DNA of 42,293 nucleotides, taken from positions 1 to 42,293 of IMG/VR virus record IMGVR_UViG_3300036846_001009, one strand, 5' to 3'. A program made the translations under genes and the position numbers. The stretch's first letter is position 1, and the number at the start of each line of letters is the position of its first letter. The notes beneath the pieces are model-generated. The model was given only the letters and a program-made list of their open reading frames with translations, was not told the origin of the DNA and made no database searches. The stretch comes from a virus. Positions 20,354-29,500 of this stretch are shown here, piece after piece.

Positions 20354-20656
20354 ATCAGGTAGGCGATTTGCCGGAAAGTGAAGGTAAATTAAGCTACAAA
20401 AATAAAATAAACCTTTGGTACACCCGAATGCCACACCTCCTTTTAAAGTATCGTATAGACCTGAGCAAATCAGTGTTTTTACTACCTCTTTAAAATTTTG
20501 CATAGCATTCCCCCCTTTAATGGTTATGAAGTAAGTTACGAACAACATAGTTATTATAGGAAGTGCGACATACAAAGGATTACCCGGGATGCTTTGCAGA
20601 GCCCACCAAAAGTTTATTTTTTTTAGTATATCACATTTGAAAGGTGGTGAAAATAT
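20354..20656. other. Gap before portal with leftward promoter and doubtful leftward frame
   Basis: No secure gene. On the minus strand, -35 TTTTCA (20653-20648), 17 bp and -10 TATACT (20630-20625) form a plausible promoter aimed at the inverted gene 19614-20156. An ATG at 20503 behind AAAGGGGGG opens an 88-codon hydrophobic frame to 20237, but its second half is antisense to the small late gene and looks non-coding. The region may thus be the leader of the inserted leftward gene, possibly with a short membrane peptide. Confidence 0.35.
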
Positions 20657-21829
20657 GTGAGTTTATTTGATGTTTTTAAGCAGTCCATTCGAAATGAAGA
20701 ACCTTCGGACTGGATCCCTGATCTCGTCTATGGTGATGATGAGTCCGCTCGAGCATATCTGAAAATTATGGCTAAGAATACAGTGCTAGATTTTGTCGCA
20801 AGAACAATGTCCACGTTGGAAGTAAAGTTCAAAAACAAAGATGGGACTGCTGATTGGGAATACATTTTGAATGTTCGACCTAACAATGATATGTCGGCTG
20901 CAACGTTCTGGGAAAAGTTTTTCTACCGACTTATGGACGACAACGAAGTGCTGGTCATTTTTACTGAAGATAACCAATTGCTGATAGCTGATGATTTTTC
21001 TCGTACGGAATATGCCGTTTATGATGATGTGTTCACTGGCGTGACTGTAAAGAACTATGTGTTTCAAAAAAGCTTCAATATGTCAGATGTAATCTACATT
21101 GAATACAACAATGATAAACTTGATTGTTTTACAAAGGGCTTGTTCGAGGACTATTCGGAGTTATTTGGGCGAATCATTGAAATTGCAATGCGAAACAATC
21201 AAATTCGCGGATCAGTCTCTATCGATTCAACCGGAAGTATTAACGAAGAAAAAGGAAAAGACGGCAAGACACGAAGCCAAAGGTTACAAGAGTATATCGA
21301 CAAGGTCTATAATGCATTCAAAACAAAATCTGTAGCAATTGTAGCAAAGATCAAAGGATTCGAGTACGAAGAATACACCAACAAACAAGGGGTTTCCAAT
21401 CAATCACTGGATGAACTGAACAAAATGAAAACATCGTTGATCGATGATGTAGCAAACGCCATAGGAGTTCCTACGGCGCTTATTTATGGTGAAAAAGCTG
21501 ACCTTGATTCAAATCTAGATGCTTTTCGTAAACTTTGTATCGCTCCGCTGATGAAGAAGCTTCAGGATGAGTTGATGGCCAAAATCATTACCAAAAAAGA
21601 ATACCAAAAAGGTGAGCGCATCAAAGTTTCTAAAGTATTGCCAGTCAGCATAATAGAGAAAGCTACGCAACTAGATAAAGTTGCTTCTTCAGGAGCGTTC
21701 TATGTGGATGAAGTCCGTGACGTATTTGACTACGATGAATTACCAAATGGTGAAGGCAAGAAAATTAATATGACCAAGAACTATGAAGAAACATCGAAAG
21801 GGGGTGAGAACGAAAATGCCGAAAGTTAA
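20657..21829 (+). CDS. HK97-type portal protein
   Basis: A 390-aa portal. The GTG start at 20657 lies behind AAAGGTGGTGA. The family's features are the N-terminal wing (F-V-A-R-T-M-S-T-L-E), L-N-V-R-P-N-N-D-M-S-A-A-T-F-W near 75-90, and the crown region I-G-V-P-T-A-L-I-Y-G-E near 270-285. It forms the DNA gate at one vertex and docks terminase. The protease gene starts within its last 14 nt. Confidence 0.93.
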   Translation: MSLFDVFKQSIRNEEPSDWIPDLVYGDDESARAYLKIMAKNTVLDFVARTMSTLEVKFKNKDGTADWEYILNVRPNNDMSAATFWEKFFYRLMDDNEVLVIFTEDNQLLIADDFSRTEYAVYDDVFTGVTVKNYVFQKSFNMSDVIYIEYNNDKLDCFTKGLFEDYSELFGRIIEIAMRNNQIRGSVSIDSTGSINEEKGKDGKTRSQRLQEYIDKVYNAFKTKSVAIVAKIKGFEYEEYTNKQGVSNQSLDELNKMKTSLIDDVANAIGVPTALIYGEKADLDSNLDAFRKLCIAPLMKKLQDELMAKIITKKEYQKGERIKVSKVLPVSIIEKATQLDKVASSGAFYVDEVRDVFDYDELPNGEGKKINMTKNYEETSKGGENENAES

Positions 21830-22520
21830 AAAAGTACCGTTTCAATTTACCAACGAAATCCAAAATGGTAAGCACATTCTCACCTTGAGTGGCAATGTCC
21901 AAAAGAAATATTGGCGTGATGATGATGTCATTAATGCGAAAGATATCCGAGAAACACTGGATAAAGTCACAGATGATATCGTGATCAAACTGAATAGTCC
22001 TGGTGGCGATGTGTTTGAAGGGATTGAAATTTACAACTACCTAAAAGATCACCCATCAAATGTCACTGTCGAAGTAACTGGTTTGGCAGCCAGTGCCGCA
22101 ACTTTCATCATTGCTGGCGCTGACGAAGTGATCATGAATGTTGGCACTTCATTGATGATTCACGAAGCTTCTACCTTTGCTTGGGGTAATAAACAGGATA
22201 TCCAAAAAACGCTGAACGCTTTAGAAACTATTGATGATTCAATTTTAGCAATTTATTCAGACAAGACCGGTCAATCAGCTGATCAGTTGCGTGAATGGAT
22301 GAATGAAGAAAAATGGTTCACGGCAGACGAAGCAGTCGAATTCGGATTTGCTAATTCTGTGAAACGTGCCGAACCGGAAGAAGAACCACAAGATATTGCA
22401 TCTATGATTCAAAATGCTGTCGCTGTTGCGATGGCTAATATAAGCCAACCTGTTACAAATCAAGTGGAACAAGAACTAAAACCAAAATCATTAATCGCAC
22501 GATTGCGAAAAGGAGAATAA
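21816..22520 (+). CDS. ClpP-like head maturation protease
   Basis: A 234-aa S14-type protease; ATG 21816 after GGGGGTGAG. The catalytic Ser is S93 in G-L-A-A-S-A-A-T, with H116 in M-I-H-E-A-S and probably D140 or D141 in T-I-D-D-S-I. The N-terminal N-S-P-G-G motif (60-64) is intact. It processes capsid and scaffold segments during assembly. Order portal-protease-capsid is the HK97 arrangement. Confidence 0.94.
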   Translation: MPKVKKVPFQFTNEIQNGKHILTLSGNVQKKYWRDDDVINAKDIRETLDKVTDDIVIKLNSPGGDVFEGIEIYNYLKDHPSNVTVEVTGLAASAATFIIAGADEVIMNVGTSLMIHEASTFAWGNKQDIQKTLNALETIDDSILAIYSDKTGQSADQLREWMNEEKWFTADEAVEFGFANSVKRAEPEEEPQDIASMIQNAVAVAMANISQPVTNQVEQELKPKSLIARLRKGE

Positions 22521-22523
22521 ATT

Positions 22524-23708
22524 ATGTTAAAAATTACAGACAAAACTGCAGATGCGAAGAAAATCTTTAACGCTATTTCTGCAAAAGAAGATGCAACACC
22601 TGAACAAGTAAACAATGCTTTAGAAGCTTACGTCACAGCCATTGCAGAAGATGCAGGTGCACAAGTACGTGCTGAGTACGAAGAATTAAAGAATGTAACT
22701 GACAACCGTGTTTTAGAAGCTCGGGGGATTCCAACCTTAACTGCTGAAGAAACGAAATTTTATAATGAAGTCTCAAAAGCTGGCGGATTTGACAAAGATT
22801 TAGTATGGCCAGAAACAATCTTTGAAAAAGTATTCGAAGACTTGGAAAAAGATCATCCTTTGTTGCGCTTAATCAATTTCCAATCAACCGTTGGTAAAGT
22901 TAAGGTCATTCGTTCTCGTCGTAAAGGTGTGGCGGTGTTTGGACCATTACACAAAGACTTAGAAGGGCAACTTGACGCGGAATTCGACTCGACAGAATAC
23001 ACGCAACTTGCATTGACTGCATTCATGCTAATTTCTAATGATACATTAGACTTAGGTCCTCGTTGGATCAATCGGTATGTACAGTTATCTTTACGTGAAG
23101 CTGTTTCTGACATTTGGGAAGTGAAAATTGTTACTGGTACAGGTAATAACGAGCCGATTGGTCTTTTGAAAGATTTGGATGGAGCTGTTACTGGAGGTGT
23201 ATATCCTGATAAAGCATCGGCTGGTACTTTGACTTTCAAGGATTCTGCTACTATGGTAAAAGAATTTGCTAAGGTACTGAAAACTGCTTCAAAATACACA
23301 CATCGTATTGGTGACAACGATACTGACGGCGAGACTAAATATCGTAAGGTTTCAGGCAAAGTGTACTTGATTGTAAACCCTGTTAATTATTACGATATTG
23401 TGGCTCGAGTTACAACCCAAAATGCTAACGGCGTTTTTGTTTCGAACTTGCCATTCATTTCGCAAGATCATATCATCGAATCTTTAGATGTTCCTGAAAA
23501 TAAATTGATTGCATTTATTGACGGTGAATATGATGCCACTCAATCTCGTCCTGAAAAAATTGCAGTTTACAAAGAAACCTTTGCAATGAAACGTGCAACT
23601 TTGTATGCGATTGATATGTTGGGTAACGGACAACCAACAAACAACGATGCAGCTCAAGTATATGATATTGCTATCCCTGCAGATGTTGATGGTGGCTCGG
23701 GGGAGTAG
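22524..23708 (+). CDS. Major capsid protein (HK97 fold)
   Basis: A 394-aa protein of the HK97 capsid family. Residues 1 to about 75 are a charged helical delta/scaffold domain rich in E and A, probably removed by the protease; the mature part starts around the I-P-T-L-T-A-E-E region. It includes the N-arm, the E-loop (G-V-A-V-F-G-P-L) and T-G-T-G-N-N-E-P-I-G-L-L, a typical capsid segment. RBS AGGAGA three bases after the previous stop. Confidence 0.93.
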   Translation: MLKITDKTADAKKIFNAISAKEDATPEQVNNALEAYVTAIAEDAGAQVRAEYEELKNVTDNRVLEARGIPTLTAEETKFYNEVSKAGGFDKDLVWPETIFEKVFEDLEKDHPLLRLINFQSTVGKVKVIRSRRKGVAVFGPLHKDLEGQLDAEFDSTEYTQLALTAFMLISNDTLDLGPRWINRYVQLSLREAVSDIWEVKIVTGTGNNEPIGLLKDLDGAVTGGVYPDKASAGTLTFKDSATMVKEFAKVLKTASKYTHRIGDNDTDGETKYRKVSGKVYLIVNPVNYYDIVARVTTQNANGVFVSNLPFISQDHIIESLDVPENKLIAFIDGEYDATQSRPEKIAVYKETFAMKRATLYAIDMLGNGQPTNNDAAQVYDIAIPADVDGGSGE

Positions 23709-23725
23709 CAACGCCTAACGCTCGT

Positions 23726-23848
23726 ATGGCGACTGTAGACTATTCTAGCCTTACGGTTTTAGAACTAAAAGCGTTGTTAGACGAGCGTGCAATTGAATAT
23801 GCAAGCAACGCTAAGAAGCAAGATTTAATTGATCTATTGGAGGGATGA
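23726..23848 (+). CDS. HeH/LEM-domain small protein
   Basis: A 40-aa protein with one HeH/LEM-type motif: S-S-L-T-V-L-E-L-K-A-L-L-D-E-R, then A-K-K-Q-D-L-I-D-L-L-E. Such tiny helix-extended-helix proteins or tails often follow the capsid gene. The ATG at 23726 has only a distant GGGGGAG (20 nt), so the true start may be non-standard or depend on coupling with the capsid stop. Confidence 0.65.
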   Translation: MATVDYSSLTVLELKALLDERAIEYASNAKKQDLIDLLEG

Positions 23849-23851
23849 TGA

Positions 23852-24130
23852 ATGAACGATCAAGTGTTTATTGATGAATTCAAGGAACGTTTTCGTATTT
23901 TTCATTCGTCCGAAGATGAAAGTATTGGCAAGCAACTGGAAAGTGGGCTTGCCGATATTAAATCGATCATTGGAGAGTTCGATCCTACAAAGTATGAAAA
24001 GGGCAAAGAGTTGGTCTATGAGCGTACTCGTTATTTAAGAAACGAGGCACTCGAATACTTTTATGACAATTTCCAAGTGATGATCATGGATGCTTCAATT
24101 GACTTGGTAGGTGATCAAGTTGCCGATTAA
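23852..24130 (+). CDS. Head-tail connector (gp6-like)
   Basis: A 92-aa helical protein of the HK97 gp6/DnaPack adaptor type (F-K-E-R-F-R-I-F, then I-I-G-E-F and Y-E-R-T-R-Y-L-R-N-E-A). It forms the ring below the portal. Position directly after capsid is typical, and the next gene starts inside its end. Confidence 0.85.
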   Translation: MNDQVFIDEFKERFRIFHSSEDESIGKQLESGLADIKSIIGEFDPTKYEKGKELVYERTRYLRNEALEYFYDNFQVMIMDASIDLVGDQVAD

Positions 24131-24491
24131 AACAAAATATGAAAGACCTGAAATTGTAGCCGGTGATCTAAATACGCCGGTTACTTTTTTTGAAGTAAAA
24201 CCAAACGATGGACCTGAACCGGGTGAACAAGACAACAAGAAATTGTATTACTGCACTTGCTTAGTTTACAATCCTTCTTCTAAGGATAGAGATATCCTTA
24301 GCGGAAAAGGAACAAAGAAAGCTGTCACTATCAAGATTCGAGATCCATTTACTGACTACTTACCAAACAATGCTCATAAAGTGGTCTTGGATGATTTTCG
24401 TTACAAAGATGATGTGTGGGATATTTTAGATTTTGCGCCAGATGTTGAAAATAACGATTTTCTTAAAATCATCTTGGGGGTGACTTCATGA
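24120..24491 (+). CDS. Head closure/adaptor protein
   Basis: A 123-aa beta-rich protein in the position of the second connector (head closure). I start at the TTG 24120, close behind AGGTGATC; a GTG at 24111 is the alternative. It has the V-K-P-N-D-G-P-E-P-G region and a V-L-D-D-F-R-Y-K-D-D-V-W-D-I strand pattern seen in head closure proteins. Stop overlaps the next start by 4 nt. Confidence 0.8.
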   Translation: MPIKTKYERPEIVAGDLNTPVTFFEVKPNDGPEPGEQDNKKLYYCTCLVYNPSSKDRDILSGKGTKKAVTIKIRDPFTDYLPNNAHKVVLDDFRYKDDVWDILDFAPDVENNDFLKIILGVTS

Positions 24492-24886
24492 GCGTTTCAG
24501 TTAAAGGCGTGGATGAGATTCTAAAGAATCTCGAAGCCAAGCTTGGTCCGTCAAGAACCAACCGAATCGTAAATAAGTCGCTTAAGAACTATGGGCAAAA
24601 ACTGCAACAAGATGTGCAAGAGGCGGTATCCAGTTACATGGATACAGGTGAAACGCATGACACAGTAATTGTTTCCGGAGTAAAAAAAGGACCGCCTAAA
24701 ACGATCGAAGTTGGTTGGGGGCAAGGTTCGAGATGGCGCTTAGTGCATTTGAATGAATTTGGCTATACTCGGTTTGGTAAGTACATTAGCCCTAGAGGGA
24801 TGGGAAAATTACAAGGGGTTGTTGACAAAACAGAAGGATCTGCATTTGAAGAGATGCGGTCAGAATTGGAGGAGTTAGCACGATGA
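24488..24886 (+). CDS. HK97 gp10-family neck/tail protein
   Basis: A 132-aa protein of the HK97 gp10 family, with its N-terminal helix pair (V-D-E-I-L-K-N-L-E-A-K-L) and the typical V-H-L-N-E-F-G-Y motif, here followed by T-R-F-G. It takes part in head-tail joining. ATGA overlaps link it to both neighbours. Confidence 0.88.
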   Translation: MSVSVKGVDEILKNLEAKLGPSRTNRIVNKSLKNYGQKLQQDVQEAVSSYMDTGETHDTVIVSGVKKGPPKTIEVGWGQGSRWRLVHLNEFGYTRFGKYISPRGMGKLQGVVDKTEGSAFEEMRSELEELAR

Positions 24887-25278
24887 AAGATATGATGATG
24901 GAAGTCTACAATGTTTTATCTGCTGATCCTACGATTGCAAAAGAGGTGACTACAAAGAACATCAAATTCTATGAAGTACCTGAAAGCTTCGATTCGACCA
25001 AACCTTTTATTATCATCGATACACCACTTGGACCGCCAACTAGTGCTTACTATGCTGCCAACAAAGAGATGTCGCAAACGTTCAGTTATCAAATTAACGT
25101 TGAAACTCAATCAAGGATTTTGACGAAAGAAATTGCTAAAGCAGTGAAAGCTGCGATGTGGGATTTTGGATACGCTCAGCTAAACGGTGGGCTTGACGAA
25201 TATTTCCCTGAAACAAAACGCTTTGTTGATGCAAGGCGGTATCGAAAACACACACAAATTCATGACACTGATTATTAA
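24883..25278 (+). CDS. Tail completion/terminator protein (DUF806-like)
   Basis: A 131-aa protein with the pattern of the tail terminator in Gram-positive siphophages: N-terminal helix, F-I-I-I-D-T-P-L-G, a beta region F-S-Y-Q-I-N-V-E-T-Q-S, and an end R-R-Y-R-K-H-T. It caps the tail tube. Overlaps the previous gene by 4 nt. Confidence 0.8.
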   Translation: MKDMMMEVYNVLSADPTIAKEVTTKNIKFYEVPESFDSTKPFIIIDTPLGPPTSAYYAANKEMSQTFSYQINVETQSRILTKEIAKAVKAAMWDFGYAQLNGGLDEYFPETKRFVDARRYRKHTQIHDTDY

Positions 25279-25311
25279 TCGGTGTCTATTTTTATTAGGA
25301 GGAATTTATAA

Positions 25312-25920
25312 ATGGAAACTTATGGCTTTGATAAATTATCGGTTCGAAAACTTACCACAGCATTGGAACCAGATACAACAGCGAAAATTCACATTTTAGA
25401 AGGTAAACAAAAAGAAGGTGGACCTACTGCCTTCGACTTAACTGGATTATCCAAAGAAGCGGTGAAAGTATTCGCTGGTAACGTTGAATATTACTTGGCT
25501 AGAAAAGGAACTGGGTCAGTAGCCGCAAATTTCGGTCTGCTAGATGTACCTGTAGAAGTTGAGCAAGAAATCTTAGGATTGATCAAAATGGCTGAAGGTA
25601 TCGACGGTTTTGGTGACGAAACAGAGCCTCCATATATGGCTGCTGTAGCCGAAGCGGAGGATTTATATGGCGAACCAGTAGCTTTTGCTATGGTAGCCGG
25701 TTCGTTTAATCGTGATGGTTTTTCACTGGCCACTAAAAACGATGAAGATTTTACACCAGAAGCTGGCGAGTATGTTTACAACGCAATCTCTCGAAAAGTC
25801 AAAATCGACACGAATGAAAAGACAGTGAAAGTTTTGCGTGCCTTCGGAACAGAAGCAGTTACGAAAATGAAAACAGCCGTTCTTGGTAATGATACGCCTC
25901 CAAGTGGCGGTGGTGAATAA
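25312..25920 (+). CDS. Major tail protein (tube)
   Basis: A 202-aa tube protein of the phi13-like major tail family: starts Y-G-F-D-K-L-S-V, then a beta-rich body with F-G-L-L-D-V-P and A-F-A-M-V-A-G-S-F, and a Gly-rich tail. AGGAGG precedes the ATG. It is followed by a UUCG-loop terminator, which suits a gene needed in large amounts. Confidence 0.9.
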   Translation: METYGFDKLSVRKLTTALEPDTTAKIHILEGKQKEGGPTAFDLTGLSKEAVKVFAGNVEYYLARKGTGSVAANFGLLDVPVEVEQEILGLIKMAEGIDGFGDETEPPYMAAVAEAEDLYGEPVAFAMVAGSFNRDGFSLATKNDEDFTPEAGEYVYNAISRKVKIDTNEKTVKVLRAFGTEAVTKMKTAVLGNDTPPSGGGE

Positions 25921-25929
25921 TGATGAGAA

Positions 25930-25960
25930 AGGTTAGTCTTCGGACTAGCCTTTTTATTTT
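25930..25960 (+). terminator. Partial terminator after the major tail gene
   Basis: AGGTTAGTC, loop TTCG, GACTAGCCT, then TTTT-A-TTTTT. A stable UUCG hairpin with one G-U pair, 10 nt after the tail tube gene. It would reduce, not stop, expression of the chaperones and later genes. Confidence 0.85.
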
Positions 25961-25982
25961 TGATTAATAGGAGGAATTATAC

Positions 25983-26360
25983 ATGTCAGAAATTGGAAAA
26001 GAAATCAGATTAGATTTAATGATCAATGGAACAAGAAAGACCTTCACGCAAAGTCACGTGCCTTATTCAAAAGCTTTGGATTACACGGATGGCGAAGCAA
26101 AACTTTTTAAGAAAGATGACGATGGCAATGAGATTGCTCCTTCAGCCAGAGTGCTTACTGAATTCCGTGCTGAGTTTGTAGCCGGCTTGTTTGATGATAA
26201 AGACTTAACCGGAACTGTCCTTTTAGATGGTATCGATGCATGGGACAGAGATCTGATCATGGAAATCATTATGTATCGTGTCTTAGGTTACGAGAAAGAC
26301 GTGGAAGAATCAGCTCCAACAGATAAGAAAGACCCAAAAGGAAAAAAGGACGGAAAATAA
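25983..26360 (+). CDS. Tail assembly chaperone gpG
   Basis: A 125-aa protein in the position of gpG of lambda-like tails, ATG after AGGAGG. The N-terminus is beta-rich (E-I-R-L-D-L-M-I-N-G), and the tail is lysine-rich (K-K-D-P-K-G-K-K-D-G-K) because it covers the slippery site. It binds the tape measure during tail assembly together with gpGT. Confidence 0.88.
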   Translation: MSEIGKEIRLDLMINGTRKTFTQSHVPYSKALDYTDGEAKLFKKDDDGNEIAPSARVLTEFRAEFVAGLFDDKDLTGTVLLDGIDAWDRDLIMEIIMYRVLGYEKDVEESAPTDKKDPKGKKDGK

Positions 26361-26563
26361 ATTCGTCCGATCATCATGAGTTACAGCTAGATGTTGTGAG
26401 ATCTATATTGAATATTTATCCCAATTGGACGATCAATGACGTTCTGAATACAGATACGCTGTACCTTTATGAAATTATGTTTAAACAAACACCAAAAGGA
26501 AAGAAGAATAGGAAACAAAAAGAAATTAAGCCATTGGCTGATTTAGTGAAAGGGGGCGGATGA
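25983..26563 (+). CDS. Tail assembly chaperone gpGT, made by -1 frameshift
   Basis: At 26342-26348 the frame reads G-G-A A-A-A A-A-G, giving the slippery heptamer A-AAA-AAG in the correct phase. A -1 slip continues through an open frame of 70 more codons (I-Y-P-N-W-T-I-N-D-V-L, then Y-L-Y-E-I-M-F-K-Q) to TGA at 26563, one base before the tape measure start. This second part has no start codon of its own and the T-domain's typical composition. The fusion is about 193 aa. Confidence 0.88.
26342..26348 (+). promoter_or_regulatory. Slippery heptamer for -1 frameshift
   Basis: A-AAA-AAG in phase with gpG, the same heptamer as in E. coli dnaX. The sequence just upstream is purine-rich (AAAAGG), which may act as an internal Shine-Dalgarno stimulator. 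Confidence 0.85.
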
Positions 26564-26564
26564 T

Positions 26565-29500
26565 TTGGCTGGTGTAACTCCATTAGGAAATATGGTCATA
26601 AAGTTAGGGTTGGATGATGCTGATTTTGGGAAAGGTGTTGCTAATTCTAAAAAACAAGTACAATACCTAGCGAAAGAAATGCAAGCAAATATGAAAGTTG
26701 CTGATTTGGCAGGAAACAAACTTGGCAAATTAGGTACTCGATACGATAGTTTAACACAGATTATCAAAGCACAAGAAAACCAAGTGTCCGCCCTCAAGAA
26801 AGCTTATGATGGTTCATTTGTTGACGGTAAAGCTACAGACTCCACTAAGCGGCTAGCTAATCAGTTACAAGATGCTAACGGTAAACTGGCAAACTATAAA
26901 CTACAGTTACAAAATACCGCAGGTCAACTCGCTAGGATGCAAGTGGAAACACAAGGAGTAACCGGTTGGCTAAATAAGCAGGGCGATACACTTATCAAAC
27001 AAGGAGAAAGAATACAAAAATTTGGTAGTGGTGTATCAAAAGTAGGAAACGCATTAACAATTGGTGTGACGGCTCCCTTAGTTGCTGGTGCAACAGCAGT
27101 TACTAAAGCAGCGATAGATTGGGAATCAGCATTCGCTGGTGTAAAGAAAACCTCAGACGAAGTTGTGGATAGCAATGGTAACGTTGTTTATTCATATGAT
27201 GATCTTGAAGCAAGTTTGAGGAATCTGGCGAAAGAACTACCATCAACGCATAGTGAGATCGCAGCGGTCGCTGAAGCTGCAGGGCAGTTGGGAATTCAAA
27301 CGGAAAATGTTTCTGCATTTACCAAAGTAATGATTGATTTGGGTGAATCAACAAACATGAGCGCTGAAACAGCTGCTACTGAATTGGCTCGTTTTGCTAA
27401 TATTACTCAAATGTCACAAGACAAATTTAGTAACCTTGGCTCTGCGTTGGTAGATCTAGGTAATAACTTTGCAACAACTGAATCTGAAATATCAGCGATG
27501 GCATTACGGTTAGCTGGTGCCGGTGCTCAAATTGGTATGTCCGAAGGGGATATCTTAGGTTTTGCGGCCGCTTTAAGTTCTGTTGGTGTAGAAGCAGAAG
27601 CAGGTGGATCAGCATTTTCTAAAGTCATGATCAACATGCAGTTAGCTGTCGAGAAGGGTACAGGCGCTTTTGAAGAACTGAAATCTCATGCGGACGATCA
27701 AGGTGTATCGTGGGAGCGCCTTGTTTCTGCAGTTCGAAATGGTGGAAAAGAATTAACTGGCGTATCAAAGGAAATGGGCTTTACATCTGCTGAACTCAAA
27801 AAGATGTACAAAGAAGCTGATAATTCAAAAACAAGCTTAGAACAGTTTGCCGATGTTGCTGGGATGACGAGTGATAAATTCTCAGATATGTTCAAATCGA
27901 ATCCTTCTGAAGCAATCATGAAGTTTGTCGAAGGCCTTGGAAAAGCCGAAGAACAGGGATCGTCTGCAATTAGCGTTTTAGATAGCATGGGTATTACAGA
28001 AGTTCGACTGAGAGATAGTTTGCTTCGTGCAGCCAACGCCAGTGGAGTTTTCGCCGGTGCCGTAGAAATGGGGAACGAAGCGTTCGGAGAAAACACCGCT
28101 CTTACTGAAGAAGCTGGCAAGCGTTACGAAACAACGGAATCTAAGCTAAAAATGCTGAAAAACGAAGTAGTAGATGCTGCGATAGAATTTGGTGGCCCCT
28201 TAGTAGATGCGTTGAGAGATGGGCTCGAAGCTTCGAAACCTTTTATTGCGAGCTTAGGGGATTTGGCCAAGTCATTTAGTTCTTTAGATAAAGAACAACA
28301 GCAAAATATCATCAAGTGGGGATTGATGGCTGCAGCAGCTGGACCAGTATTCAAATTACTTGGTAGTGGTATTTCTATTGTTGGAAGTACCACCAAAGGT
28401 ATTGGAAAACTTTCGAAAGGAATCGTTGAACTAGTAGCAGCTTCTGCTGAGAAGAAAGCAATTGCTGGTTTGGCAACTTCAATTACAGGTGTAGGTACTG
28501 CGGCATCAACTGCTGTAGGCACAGGAACAGCTGGGGCAGCGGCTGGTGGAATAGCTGGTATGGGTACAGCAATAGCTGGGCTTGCCGGTCCAATCGCTAT
28601 AGGGGTTGTTGCTTTGGGTACAGTAGCAGCTGCTGTGTACGCCGGTAAAAAAGCATACGATGAGCATCAACTTGCTGGAGCTAAGTGGGGAACTGCTGTA
28701 ACTGAAGAACAAGACAAGGTCATTTCCAAGTCTTATGAGTTGAGAGAAAAAGCTGTCGGATACGTTAACGAGTATGCCGATGGTGTGCGTGGTTCAGCTG
28801 ACAAGGCTATAGAAGCTAATCAAGAAATTGTGGACTCAATTCAGGCTGCGATGGATAAAGAAGTTGAACGAAAGAAAGCTGCTGCTGAGACTTTGGAAGA
28901 TCCAGAATCAAAAGCGAAAGCAGAAAAAGCAATCGCTTATGAAGGGCAAGTAAATAAAGCATCGATTGAACAGGCGCAAAAACGGGTAGATCGAATCAAC
29001 GAAATACTTAGTAATGCTAGCAAAAACAATCGTGACTTATCGGATCAAGAAAGAGCTTATATTGAAGCTAACTACAAACAATTGTCGGACAAACAGTTAG
29101 AACAAGCTGGATTCGATAAAAATCAGAGGATAGCAATAGAATCGGCATATCAGGATAACTTGTCAAAATTGACAGCTAAGCAGCTTGAAGATAGAGCGAA
29201 CAATGTCGGCAAGGCATTAAATGCTGAGACTGAATCCTACGAAAAGCAAAAGAAGGCTATAGCTGATGTGTGGGGCGAGAATACTCAAGCTTATAAAGTC
29301 GAAATGGATAAGCTTGACAAGACTCATAGGCAAACCCAAGAATCAATGATTTTAGGTTTAGCAAAACTACGCTTAGAGCAAGGGTATAGTTTAGAGCAAA
29401 TGTCTGCTGTCTGGGAACAGTATGGTTGGACAGTCGATGAAGTAGCCGAATTAGTGAATTCAAGTGTAGATGATACTACCAAAAACCTTGATATGTTGGC

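Noticed and set aside
20237-20575. Leftward 112-codon hydrophobic frame before portal
   Set aside because: Half of it is antisense to the small late gene and looks non-coding; only the part from ATG 20503 has a good ribosome site. Kept as a remark in the region entry.
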